Source: Fimbriiglobus sp. (lineage in GTDB: Bacteria; Planctomycetota; Planctomycetia; Gemmatales; Gemmataceae). From it: DNA of 9,588 bases. The DNA is taken from NCBI GenBank assembly GCA_025352585.1, contig JANXTD010000535.1, forward strand, positions 1-9,588, read 5' to 3'. Positions 1 to 6,036 of this stretch are shown here, piece after piece (position 1 is the stretch's first letter; each line of letters starts with the position of its first letter). A model generated the notes under the pieces. The model searched no databases and had not been told where the DNA came from. It saw only the letters and a program-made list of their open reading frames with translations. Position numbers and translations under genes: made by a program.

Positions 1-25
1 GGCGTGGGACGGCCCGACGCCGCTG

Positions 26-54
26 AGGGTAAGCGGCGGGGCAGCCGCCGTCAA
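26..54 (-). promoter_or_regulatory. Candidate mirror promoter facing out of the window to the left
   Basis: On the minus strand, TTGACG (49-54) and TACCCT (26-31) are 17 nt apart, the same geometry as the promoter in the right arm. The -10 is weaker because the two bases that differ between the arms fall inside it. It would drive a minus-strand gene starting just beyond the left edge of the window. Confidence 0.3.
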
Positions 55-252
55 TCGTTCGCACGCGGATTTCGCCCCGCCGCCGGCGCGTCTTGTTAGC
101 CCGACGCGCGAGCGAGGGTCGAAGCGGGCAAAGATGACGTGTGGGGTCGATGACGGTACGGCTGTTGACTGCGAACATTGTCGTGGCCCGCCTCGACCAT
201 CGCTCTCACGTCGGGCTAACAAGACTTTCCGATGCAGAATCGGCGCGAGTGA

Positions 253-281
253 TTGACGCCGACTACCGCGCCGCTTATTCT
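253..281 (+). promoter_or_regulatory. Candidate sigma-70 promoter for the phosphatase gene
   Basis: TTGACG at 253-258 and TATTCT at 276-281 are separated by exactly 17 nt, matching five of six and four of six bases of the housekeeping -35 and -10 consensus. The -10 lies about 37 nt before the ATG at 319. The element sits in the right arm of the inverted repeat. It is a prediction from spacing and consensus only. Confidence 0.45.
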
Positions 282-318
282 CAGCGGCGTCGGGCCGTCC
301 CACGCCGCGCGGTGAGCC

Positions 319-1509
319 ATGCCAACCCCCTCGAAGTCTCGCGTCGTCGGCACCGCCGCGTGGCTGGGCCTGCTCTTGCTCGTCGCCCTGGCCCGCGGCA
401 CCGGCGACAAGCCGCCGCCGCCCGCCGCCGCGCCGGTCGCCAACTTCGCCGTCGCTCCTTACTTGCAATACGCCACCAAGACCGCCATCACCGTCATGGC
501 CGAGACGGCCGTGCCGCTGACGGCCACGGTGCGCTACGGCCTCAGCGCCGACCTCAAGGGCACGGCGACCGGCCAGCCCGGCACCATGCACGAACTGCGG
601 CTCGAAGGCTTGCAGCCGAGCGCGAAATACTTCTACCAGGTCACCTGCCGGGGCGACGGCGCGACGACCGTTGCCAGCCCGCTGCTGACCTTCACGACGG
701 CCTGCGACAGCTCCGAAGCGTTCAGCTTCACCGTCGTCGGCGACACGCAGAAGAACCCCGTCGTCACCGGCAAGATCGCCAAGTTGATGTGGGAGCGCCG
801 GCCGCACTTCGTCCTGCACATGGGCGACGTAGTCGATAACGGCCCCGACAAACGCGAGTGGACCAACGAGTTCTTCAAGCCGTGCGCCGAACTCCTGAGC
901 CGCGTGCCGATCTACCCCTGTATCGGCAACCACGAGAAGAACCACCCGCACTACTACCAATACTTCAGTTTGCCGGCCCCGGAGAACTACTACCACTTCA
1001 CCTACGGCAACGCCGAGTTCTTCTCGATGGACAGCAATCAGTTCCTCACGCCCGGCACCAAGCAATACGAGTGGCTCGACAAGGCGTTAAGCGCCTCGAC
1101 GGCCAAGTGGAAGATTTGCTACCACCACCACCCCTGTTACACCTCCGACGCGGACGACTACGGCGACACCTACAAGGGCGGCTCGACGCTCGGCGAGTTG
1201 AAGGTCAAGTTCCTCGTCCCGCTCTACGAGAAGCACAAGGTCGACATCGCCATGAACGGCCACGTCCACTTCTACGAGCGCACCCACCCCATTAAGGCCG
1301 GCAAGGTCGATCGCGCCGGCGTCGTCTACCTGACCTCCGGCGGCGGCGGCGGCAAGCTCGAGGACTTCGGCCCGACGCCGACCTTCTTTAAGAACCAGAA
1401 CCGCGTCGATTACCACTACTGCTACTTTACCATTTTCGACAACGTGTTGGAGGGCAAAGCCTTCGACCACGAAGGCCGATTGTTCGACACGTTCGAGATC
1501 AAGAAATAG
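319..1509 (+). CDS. Exported purple acid phosphatase-like metallophosphoesterase
   Basis: A 396-residue calcineurin-like phosphoesterase, probably hydrolysing phosphate esters outside the cytoplasm. Residues 1-26 look like a signal peptide: Lys/Arg at 6-8, a hydrophobic run at 9-25, then a possible AxA-type site. A Pro/Ala linker (32-39) leads to a fibronectin-III-like domain (about 42-128) as found N-terminal in purple acid phosphatases. The catalytic domain shows the metal motifs in order: GDTQ (141-144), GDVVD (169-173), GNHE (203-206), a His cluster (269-271) and GHVH (314-317). All expected ligand positions are present, so it is likely active. The ATG at 319 has only a weak, close purine stretch (GGTGAG, 311-316), but it places the signal peptide correctly. 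The true substrate cannot be told; phosphodiesterase or nucleotidase activity is an alternative. Confidence 0.9.
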   Translation: MPTPSKSRVVGTAAWLGLLLLVALARGTGDKPPPPAAAPVANFAVAPYLQYATKTAITVMAETAVPLTATVRYGLSADLKGTATGQPGTMHELRLEGLQPSAKYFYQVTCRGDGATTVASPLLTFTTACDSSEAFSFTVVGDTQKNPVVTGKIAKLMWERRPHFVLHMGDVVDNGPDKREWTNEFFKPCAELLSRVPIYPCIGNHEKNHPHYYQYFSLPAPENYYHFTYGNAEFFSMDSNQFLTPGTKQYEWLDKALSASTAKWKICYHHHPCYTSDADDYGDTYKGGSTLGELKVKFLVPLYEKHKVDIAMNGHVHFYERTHPIKAGKVDRAGVVYLTSGGGGGKLEDFGPTPTFFKNQNRVDYHYCYFTIFDNVLEGKAFDHEGRLFDTFEIKK

Positions 1510-1536
1510 CCGCCGCGCTCGGCGGGGGCGCAGGCC

Positions 1537-1610
1537 GGGTACCCACGAGGGGTACCCCTACATTGGACCGGCATGGTAGGGGTACCCCTCGTGGGTACCC
1601 CTACCATGCC
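1537..1610. repeat. Nested perfect hairpins built on GGGTACCC; possible bidirectional terminator
   Basis: Bases 1537-1561 are the exact reverse complement of 1576-1600 (25 bp, 14-nt spacer). Overlapping this, 1570-1587 is the exact reverse complement of 1593-1610 (18 bp, 5-nt loop). The palindrome GGGTACCC occurs four times, at 1537, 1550, 1580 and 1593. The element fills most of the 128-nt gap between two convergent genes, where a bidirectional terminator is expected, but no T-tract follows either stem. It may equally be a dispersed palindromic (REP-like) repeat. The two hairpins share an arm, so they are mutually exclusive structures. Confidence 0.85.
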
Positions 1611-1637
1611 CCCCACCTTTGCGGAGCGGAGTTGCGA

Positions 1638-2753
1638 CTACACGCTCAAAAACCGGTCCCGCGCGGCGATCGCCCACGCCCCGACGACGCGGCCGCCCTC
1701 GGCCACGAGCGCCTCGCGGTGCAGCGCGCACGTCGGGCAAACGTGCCCCGGCAGCGCGTAGACCACCTGGCCGACGTGGAACTCCACCGCGTGGGCAGTC
1801 TCGATCATCAGGTGCTCCTCGCTCTGCCCGGCAATCGTGTACTCCGGCACGCCCAGCAGGCGCACGCGGTTGACCAACAGCGGGTCGGCGGCGACGGCCT
1901 TGTTGCCCAGGTCGAGCGTCACGCGGGTCGGCGTCGGCTTGCCGACCACGCGCGTCAGCAGCACGGCGGCCGGCGTGATGCCGGTGAAGTCCGGGTGGCG
2001 GCTTCCGTAGCCGTGGTCGTGCAGCACGTACGTTCCGGGCGAGCACTCCAGGCCAGGCACGTCGGTCATCGCGGCGTACATCGGGAAGGTCGGCGTGCCG
2101 CCGGCGACGACCGCCGCGCAGGCCGCCACGTCGCGGTTCAGGCGGTCGCGGAAGGCCAGGACGGGGCGTAGCGTCGCCTCGGCCGCGGCGGTACGCTCGT
2201 CCGCCGGCCCCTGGTGGTTGTGGCCGTCGTAGGCGTGCAGGCCGCGCGGCGTCAGGTTCGGCGTCGCGGCGATCCGGGCGTAGAGCGCCGCCGCCACGTC
2301 TCCGATCACGACGCCGGTGCGGTCCATGCCGACGTTCAGGTCGAGGAACGCGCCGAGCGCCGTCGACTGGGCCGCGTCGGCCAGCCCGGCGAGGCTTTCA
2401 GCGCTATCGACGAGTGCGGAGAACTGCGTGCCGGGGAACAGCGCCGCCAGCTTGGCCAGGCGCGCCGCGGTCGGGCCGACCACGGGGTAGGCGAGTAGCA
2501 CGTCGGTCGCCCCGGCCGACGCCAACACCTCGGCCTCGGCGATCGTGGCGCACTTGTGCTTCGTCACCCCGGCGGCGACTTGCATCCGCACGAGTTCGCG
2601 GGTCTTGTGCGTCTTGACGTGCGGCCGCAGGCGGGCGGGGTCGCCGGCCATCGCGACGACGCGGGCGACGTTGCGGCGGATAAACTCCGGGTAGAACACC
2701 AGCGCCGGCGAGGCGATGTCGGCTTCGTCGCTGAGTCGGTACGGGTGGGCCAT
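1638..2753 (-). CDS. PLP-dependent D-threonine aldolase / D-serine dehydratase-like enzyme
   Basis: A 371-residue cytoplasmic enzyme of the alanine-racemase-fold type III PLP family. The N-terminal barrel carries RPHVKTHKT (43-51), where K47 is the expected PLP-binding lysine. Further family features are LDLNVGMDRTGV (137-148) and the glycine-rich GGTPTF (218-223). The C-terminal metal-binding domain has PGHVCPT (335-341), with H337 and C339 as likely zinc ligands. In characterised relatives His-x-Cys is typical of eukaryotic-type D-serine dehydratase and His-x-Asp of D-threonine aldolase, so a D-serine dehydratase-like activity is possible; substrate cannot be fixed from sequence. The ATG at 2753 gives the family's usual N-terminus (SDEADIASPALV); no clear Shine-Dalgarno precedes it. 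The frame stays open further upstream, but that stretch is antisense-free shadow of the next gene and not coding. Confidence 0.88.
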   Translation of the reverse strand: MAHPYRLSDEADIASPALVFYPEFIRRNVARVVAMAGDPARLRPHVKTHKTRELVRMQVAAGVTKHKCATIAEAEVLASAGATDVLLAYPVVGPTAARLAKLAALFPGTQFSALVDSAESLAGLADAAQSTALGAFLDLNVGMDRTGVVIGDVAAALYARIAATPNLTPRGLHAYDGHNHQGPADERTAAAEATLRPVLAFRDRLNRDVAACAAVVAGGTPTFPMYAAMTDVPGLECSPGTYVLHDHGYGSRHPDFTGITPAAVLLTRVVGKPTPTRVTLDLGNKAVAADPLLVNRVRLLGVPEYTIAGQSEEHLMIETAHAVEFHVGQVVYALPGHVCPTCALHREALVAEGGRVVGAWAIAARDRFLSV

Positions 2754-2795
2754 ACGGTGTCCGGCGAGGGGGAAGACGGGTTGCCGCGGTGCGGA

Positions 2796-2821
2796 CCGCC
2801 CTCCCGTTTTAGGGAAGGCGG
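2796..2821. repeat. Stem-loop between the protease and PLP-enzyme genes
   Basis: Arms 2796-2805 and 2812-2821 pair over 10 positions with one mismatch around the 6-nt loop GTTTTA. It lies in the 95-nt gap between two minus-strand genes. No T-tract follows on either strand, so intrinsic termination is doubtful; it may mark processing or partial termination between the two genes. Confidence 0.45.
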
Positions 2822-2848
2822 GCGCGGCCGGGTCCGGGGTCGCCGGCG

Positions 2849-3886
2849 TTACCGCCTCGGCGGGGCTTCGGGGGCACCGAGGCGGATCGGGGCGGGCAGC
2901 GGCGGGGCGGCCGGCGGCGTCGGGCGACCTTGCGGCTCGTTCGCCGGGGCGACGCCTCGGGGCACGATCGGCTCGTCGAGCAGCGGCACGCCGGCCGGCG
3001 AACTGCGCGTCTGCGGCCGGGCACTGCTGGCGAACTGCGCCGGGGTCCGGGGGTTCGCGGCCGTCGCCACCGTGTCGGGGCCGGCGGCCGGCTTGACCTT
3101 CGCGGCCCGCTCCGGGCGGCTCGACTTCAGGCTCGCGATCCAGTCGGTTTGCAGGTCGTCCACCGTCTCGTACTCGTAGACCTGGCGGGCCGCCTGCTCC
3201 CAGTTGCGGTTGTCGTTGCGCATCCCGACCCGCACGAACTCCAGGAAGCGCCGCCGCCCGGCCGGGCCGCCCTTCGCCACCAGGAAGCTCACGACCGAGT
3301 AGCCCTCGGCGTAGAGCGTGTGCATGTCCGGCGGGTACTTGTTCATGCTGAACAGCGCCCCGAGCCGGAAGCCCTTGCCGGAGTTCAGCAGTTCGCGGCA
3401 GCGCACGTCGTGCTGGTAGCGCTCCTCGTCGTTCTCGCTGTAGACCGAGCCGCCCTCGTCGGCCCATCTCGGCACCGCCTGGCCGAAGTGCTGGGCGAAG
3501 ACGGTGTGCGTCACCTCGTGCGGCAAGACGCTGTTCAGGAGTTGCTCGACGCCGCCGAAGATCTTCATCTTCTGGCTGCCGACCGACGAGACGCCGTTGG
3601 CCGAGACGAACGAAAACGTCGTCTCGCCGCCGGTGCGGTTCGGCTCGACGACGACCGACAGCGGGCAGCGGGCGGGCCACGGCTTCATCTCGGCCCCCAG
3701 CCAGTCGATCGCCTTCTCCTTGCGGTACCTCTCCGCGGACTCGCCGAAGGTCTTGGCCAGCGCCTTGGTCGGGGCCGTGACGACGAAGTTGTCGGTCGTG
3801 TACCGCTCCTGGGCGACGACAGTCGGGGCGAGGGTGGCGAGGGCGAGGAGCGTCGTGAGCGAGCCGACGGACGGACGCAGGGTCAT
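2849..3886 (-). CDS. Exported HEXXH putative metalloprotease (peptidase MA-like) with Pro-rich tail
   Basis: A 345-residue predicted secreted protein. Residues 1-25 form a signal peptide ending in VVA before Q26. The zincin motif is HEVTH (123-127; H123, E124, H127), followed by PRWADEGG (139-146), where E144 is the likely third zinc ligand, a gluzincin arrangement. LYAEGYSVVSFL (191-202) resembles the conserved helix of peptidase MA-like/DUF1570 proteins, which are frequent in planctomycetes. From about 255 the protein is Pro/Ala/Arg-rich with no visible domain. The start was set at the ATG at 3886 rather than an in-frame TTG at 3901, because GGAGG at 3895-3899 sits 8 nt before the ATG and would be overlapped by the TTG start. 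Substrate is unknown. It probably leads a two-gene unit with the PLP enzyme downstream, but a 95-nt gap with a hairpin separates them. Confidence 0.83.
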   Translation of the reverse strand: MTLRPSVGSLTTLLALATLAPTVVAQERYTTDNFVVTAPTKALAKTFGESAERYRKEKAIDWLGAEMKPWPARCPLSVVVEPNRTGGETTFSFVSANGVSSVGSQKMKIFGGVEQLLNSVLPHEVTHTVFAQHFGQAVPRWADEGGSVYSENDEERYQHDVRCRELLNSGKGFRLGALFSMNKYPPDMHTLYAEGYSVVSFLVAKGGPAGRRRFLEFVRVGMRNDNRNWEQAARQVYEYETVDDLQTDWIASLKSSRPERAAKVKPAAGPDTVATAANPRTPAQFASSARPQTRSSPAGVPLLDEPIVPRGVAPANEPQGRPTPPAAPPLPAPIRLGAPEAPPRR

Positions 3887-3894
3887 TCCGTTGA

Positions 3895-3899
3895 CCTCC
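3895..3899 (-). promoter_or_regulatory. Shine-Dalgarno GGAGG that decides the protease start
   Basis: On the minus strand GGAGG is followed by 8 nt and ATG at 3886. This favours that ATG over the TTG at 3901, which lies upstream of and next to the site. Confidence 0.7.
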
Positions 3900-4048
3900 A
3901 AAGCAAAGCAGATGGGGCGACGCGGTCATCCGTGAAGGCGTCGCAACACTACCAGGCAGTCCGCGTGCCGGGGCGAAATTTGCGGCGTGGGCACGGGCGA
4001 AACCGCCGCAAACGCGACAGTTCGGCGGGTTACGCCCACGGCGAGGCA

Positions 4049-4099
4049 GTGCAAGACTTACAAAGCGCGGGGCGCGGGGTGACGGGGTGTAAAACTTAC
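4049..4099. repeat. Imperfect direct repeat, possible operator
   Basis: GTGCAAGACTTAC (4049-4061) and GTGTAAAACTTAC (4087-4099) agree at 11 of 13 positions and start 38 bp apart. The spacing is not far from four helical turns, and the surrounding DNA is G-rich. This could be a binding site pair for a regulator; only the similarity is seen. Confidence 0.35.
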
Positions 4100-4131
4100 C
4101 GGGAGGGGGGGCGGTCGTCGGGAAGAATTTG

Positions 4132-4258
4132 GCCGCAGAGACGCCGAGAAAGGCAAAACACGAGTGTTGCTTCGCAGGTGGGAGTCCTCGCCCGCCCGCA
4201 TTGACTTGCGGTTTTAAAATCGAATTTGGTTTTCTCCGCGTCTCGGCGTCTCTGCGGC
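4132..4258. repeat. Inverted repeat of the GCAGAGACGC type
   Basis: Bases 4132-4149 are the exact reverse complement of 4241-4258 (18 bp), enclosing 91 nt. The arm starts GCCGCAGAGACGCC. Similarity continues loosely on both sides, including a TTTG/CAAA flank and A-rich inner flanks. The arrangement looks like a non-autonomous palindromic element or the ends of a small dispersed repeat; there is no coding capacity between the arms. Confidence 0.75.
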
Positions 4259-4325
4259 AAAACTCTTATTTTTCCCCCGGCTTGACCCGCCGGAATTGAC
4301 TAAATGCCCCGACGCGACCCGCGAA

Positions 4326-4331
4326 TACAAT
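4326..4331 (+). promoter_or_regulatory. Possible -10 element for the kinase operon
   Basis: TACAAT at 4326-4331 matches five of six -10 consensus bases and lies 30 nt before the ATG at 4362. The nearest TTGACT (4296-4301) is 24 nt upstream, too far for a standard -35, so this call is weak. Confidence 0.3.
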
Positions 4332-4350
4332 GCCGTCGGCGGTGTCTCAC

Positions 4351-4356
4351 GGAGGG
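4351..4356 (+). promoter_or_regulatory. Shine-Dalgarno GGAGGG that decides the kinase start
   Basis: GGAGGG is followed by 5 nt and the ATG at 4362. It supports that start over an in-frame TTG at 4296, which would add 22 residues with no kinase-like feature. Confidence 0.7.
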
Positions 4357-4361
4357 CGGCG

Positions 4362-6005
4362 ATGCGGTTCACCTATCGGTCCGGTCAGCGAGTCCTCGAC
4401 GGCTTCACCCTCAAGCGCGGCGTCGGTAAGGGCGGCTTCGGCGAAGTCTACTTCGCCCTGTCCGACGCTGGCAAGGAGGTCGCGCTCAAGCTGCTCGCCG
4501 AACGCGAAGTCGAGATGCGCGGCGTCCTCAACTGCCTTAACTTGAAGCACCCCAACCTTGTCCACGTCTACGACGTCCGCGAAGACGAACACGGCGACAC
4601 CTGGATCGTGATGGAGTACGTCCTGGGCGAGTCACTCTCTCAGGTCATCCAGCGGCACCGCAACGGCCTGCCCGAGAACCTGGTACGCGAGTGGTTCGGG
4701 GCGTTGTCGCGCGCCGTGGGGTACCTGCACGACCAGGGGGTGGTTCACCGCGACCTCAAGCCGGCCAACATCTTCATCGAGAACGGCGGCCTCAAGGTCG
4801 GCGACTACGGCCTCTGCAAGTCGCTGACCAGCGGCCAGAAGCAGACCCAGCGCGTCGGCACCGTCCACTACATGGCCCCCGAGATCGGCAGCGGCAAGTA
4901 CGACAAGGCGATCGACGTGTACGCCTGCGGGGTGATGCTCTACGAGATGCTCACCGGCAAGTTGCCCTACGACGGCGAGTCCGACAACGAGATCTTCGTC
5001 AAGCACCTCACCGCCGTCCCCGACGTGGCCGGGCTGCCGCGCGGCTTCGCCCCGATCGTGTTGCGGGCGCTCGACAAGAACCCGCTGCGGCGATACGCCA
5101 CGATGGCCGAGTTCGCCCGCGCCGTCGAGGCGACCGCGCTGCCCGTGGCGACGCCGGTGAACCTGACGCTGCCGGCCGGCATGACGATGGCGATGGGCGA
5201 CATGAGCATGACGATGCCGCCACCGCTGCCCCCGCCGCCGGCCGCGGTGCCGACCCTCGACGCGACGCCGATCATCCTGCCCGACGCGCCGCGGGCCGCG
5301 GCGCTGCCGCCGATCCTGCCGCTCCCCACGGCCCGGCCGCCGGCCGCCCCGCCGGCGTTCGCCTGGCGCGACCGGCTCGCGGAGTTGAGTACGTCGCTGG
5401 CCGCCGCCCCGCTGCTGGTCGCGCTGTTGCTCGTGCCGTACGGCCTGATCGCGCAAGTGACGAACCCGCTCGCACTCGGCAAAGTCTTCCTGGTGACGAC
5501 GGCGCTCGCCTGGACGATGGTCCTGGGTGCCGGCGGCCGGTCGTTCCGCAGTGCCGACACCTGGTGGCCGCGGCTGCGCTTTGCCGGGCTGGGCCTCGCG
5601 GTCGGGCTGCTCGCCTTCTGGCTCGACGGCTGGACGCTGCCGACCGCCAGCGCCGGCGGCCCGGTGACCTCGCGCGGCGTGACCTTCTTCGGCCTCGGCA
5701 CGATCGACGGCGAGTCGGTGCCGTACGCCGCGAAGTACCTGCTCTACTTCGCCGGGGTGCTGGGCGCGGGCCGCTGGTGGCGGCTGAGTGCCCGCGACCG
5801 CAAGGACCGCCTGTCGTTCGGGGCGCTGATGGCGTCCGGCTTCTGGGGGCTGCTGCTGGTCTTCCTCTGGCCGACGGGGACCGAACATGTCGTCGAGGGG
5901 GCCATCCTGCCGCTGCTGGTCGCGTCGGTGGCGGTCCAGGCGGTCAGCCCGTGGGTGCCGGCGGTGAACCCCGTTGCGAAGAAGTTCCGCCTCCGCTCCG
6001 CCTGA
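4362..6005 (+). CDS. Membrane-anchored Hanks-type Ser/Thr protein kinase
   Basis: A 547-residue kinase. The catalytic domain (about 15-260) has the Gly-rich loop GVGKGGFGEV (20-29), the ATP lysine K43 in VALKLL, the catalytic loop HRDLKPAN (129-136; D131, N136), DYG (148-150) in place of DFG, APE (172-174) and DVYACG (185-190). All essential residues are present, so it should be active. A low-complexity linker follows: Met-rich at 274-285, then Pro/Ala-rich to about 333. The C-terminus (about 345-535) is hydrophobic with roughly six predicted membrane helices (near 347-365, 372-391, 407-421, 456-470, 487-503, 514-531) and no recognisable extracytoplasmic sensor such as PASTA, WD40 or TPR. It is the first gene of a tight cluster with a membrane protein and a sigma factor, which suggests that it signals to them. 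The input signal is unknown. Confidence 0.92.
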   Translation: MRFTYRSGQRVLDGFTLKRGVGKGGFGEVYFALSDAGKEVALKLLAEREVEMRGVLNCLNLKHPNLVHVYDVREDEHGDTWIVMEYVLGESLSQVIQRHRNGLPENLVREWFGALSRAVGYLHDQGVVHRDLKPANIFIENGGLKVGDYGLCKSLTSGQKQTQRVGTVHYMAPEIGSGKYDKAIDVYACGVMLYEMLTGKLPYDGESDNEIFVKHLTAVPDVAGLPRGFAPIVLRALDKNPLRRYATMAEFARAVEATALPVATPVNLTLPAGMTMAMGDMSMTMPPPLPPPPAAVPTLDATPIILPDAPRAAALPPILPLPTARPPAAPPAFAWRDRLAELSTSLAAAPLLVALLLVPYGLIAQVTNPLALGKVFLVTTALAWTMVLGAGGRSFRSADTWWPRLRFAGLGLAVGLLAFWLDGWTLPTASAGGPVTSRGVTFFGLGTIDGESVPYAAKYLLYFAGVLGAGRWWRLSARDRKDRLSFGALMASGFWGLLLVFLWPTGTEHVVEGAILPLLVASVAVQAVSPWVPAVNPVAKKFRLRSA

Positions 6006-6036
6006 AACTCTGACTGAACCTTGCGGAGACCGCGCC

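Larger units (their letters stand above)
1..306. repeat. Imperfect long inverted repeat upstream of the phosphatase gene
   Basis: The first 27 bases (1-27) are the exact reverse complement of 280-306. Similarity continues inward: 30-38 matches 269-277, 50-56 matches 251-257, and the 15 bases 92-106 are the exact reverse complement of 209-223, after an 8-nt length difference between the arms. Weaker similarity goes on to about 130 and 180, so the arms are about 130 nt each around a centre near 153. No coding region is supported in 1-318. The best-kept parts are the outer ends, the promoter-like elements and the 15-nt inner block, which suggests a duplicated regulatory or upstream region rather than a random palindrome. 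A mobile-element origin is possible, but no transposase or target duplication is visible. Confidence 0.85.
3887..4361. other. 475-nt divergent intergenic region without a supported gene
   Basis: The region separates the minus-strand protease from the plus-strand kinase operon and should hold both promoters. It contains a 9-bp inverted repeat (TTTGCGGCG at 3979-3987 with its complement at 4004-4012), a near-direct repeat (4049-4061 and 4087-4099), an 18-bp inverted repeat (4132-4149 and 4241-4258) and an AT-richer patch around 4201-4240. Open frames here are short or run out of neighbouring genes, and none shows a recognisable protein. Confidence 0.7.

Noticed and set aside
1510..1637. A CRISPR-like or tandem repeat array
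   Set aside because: The repeated GGGTACCC units are palindromic parts of two overlapping hairpins with unequal spacing, not direct repeats with regular spacers.
1638..3929. A single 763-residue open frame on the minus strand that would fuse the PLP enzyme to an upstream domain
   Set aside because: The upstream 392 residues are low-complexity Arg/Ala/Pro-rich sequence in a different frame from the HEXXH protein, which has a signal peptide, a good ribosome site and a recognisable motif. The family's normal N-terminus begins at the ATG at 2753.
2930..4204. A 424-residue plus-strand open frame over the protease gene and intergenic region
   Set aside because: It is the antisense shadow of the protease, has no recognisable motif, and continues into noncoding repeats without a plausible start.
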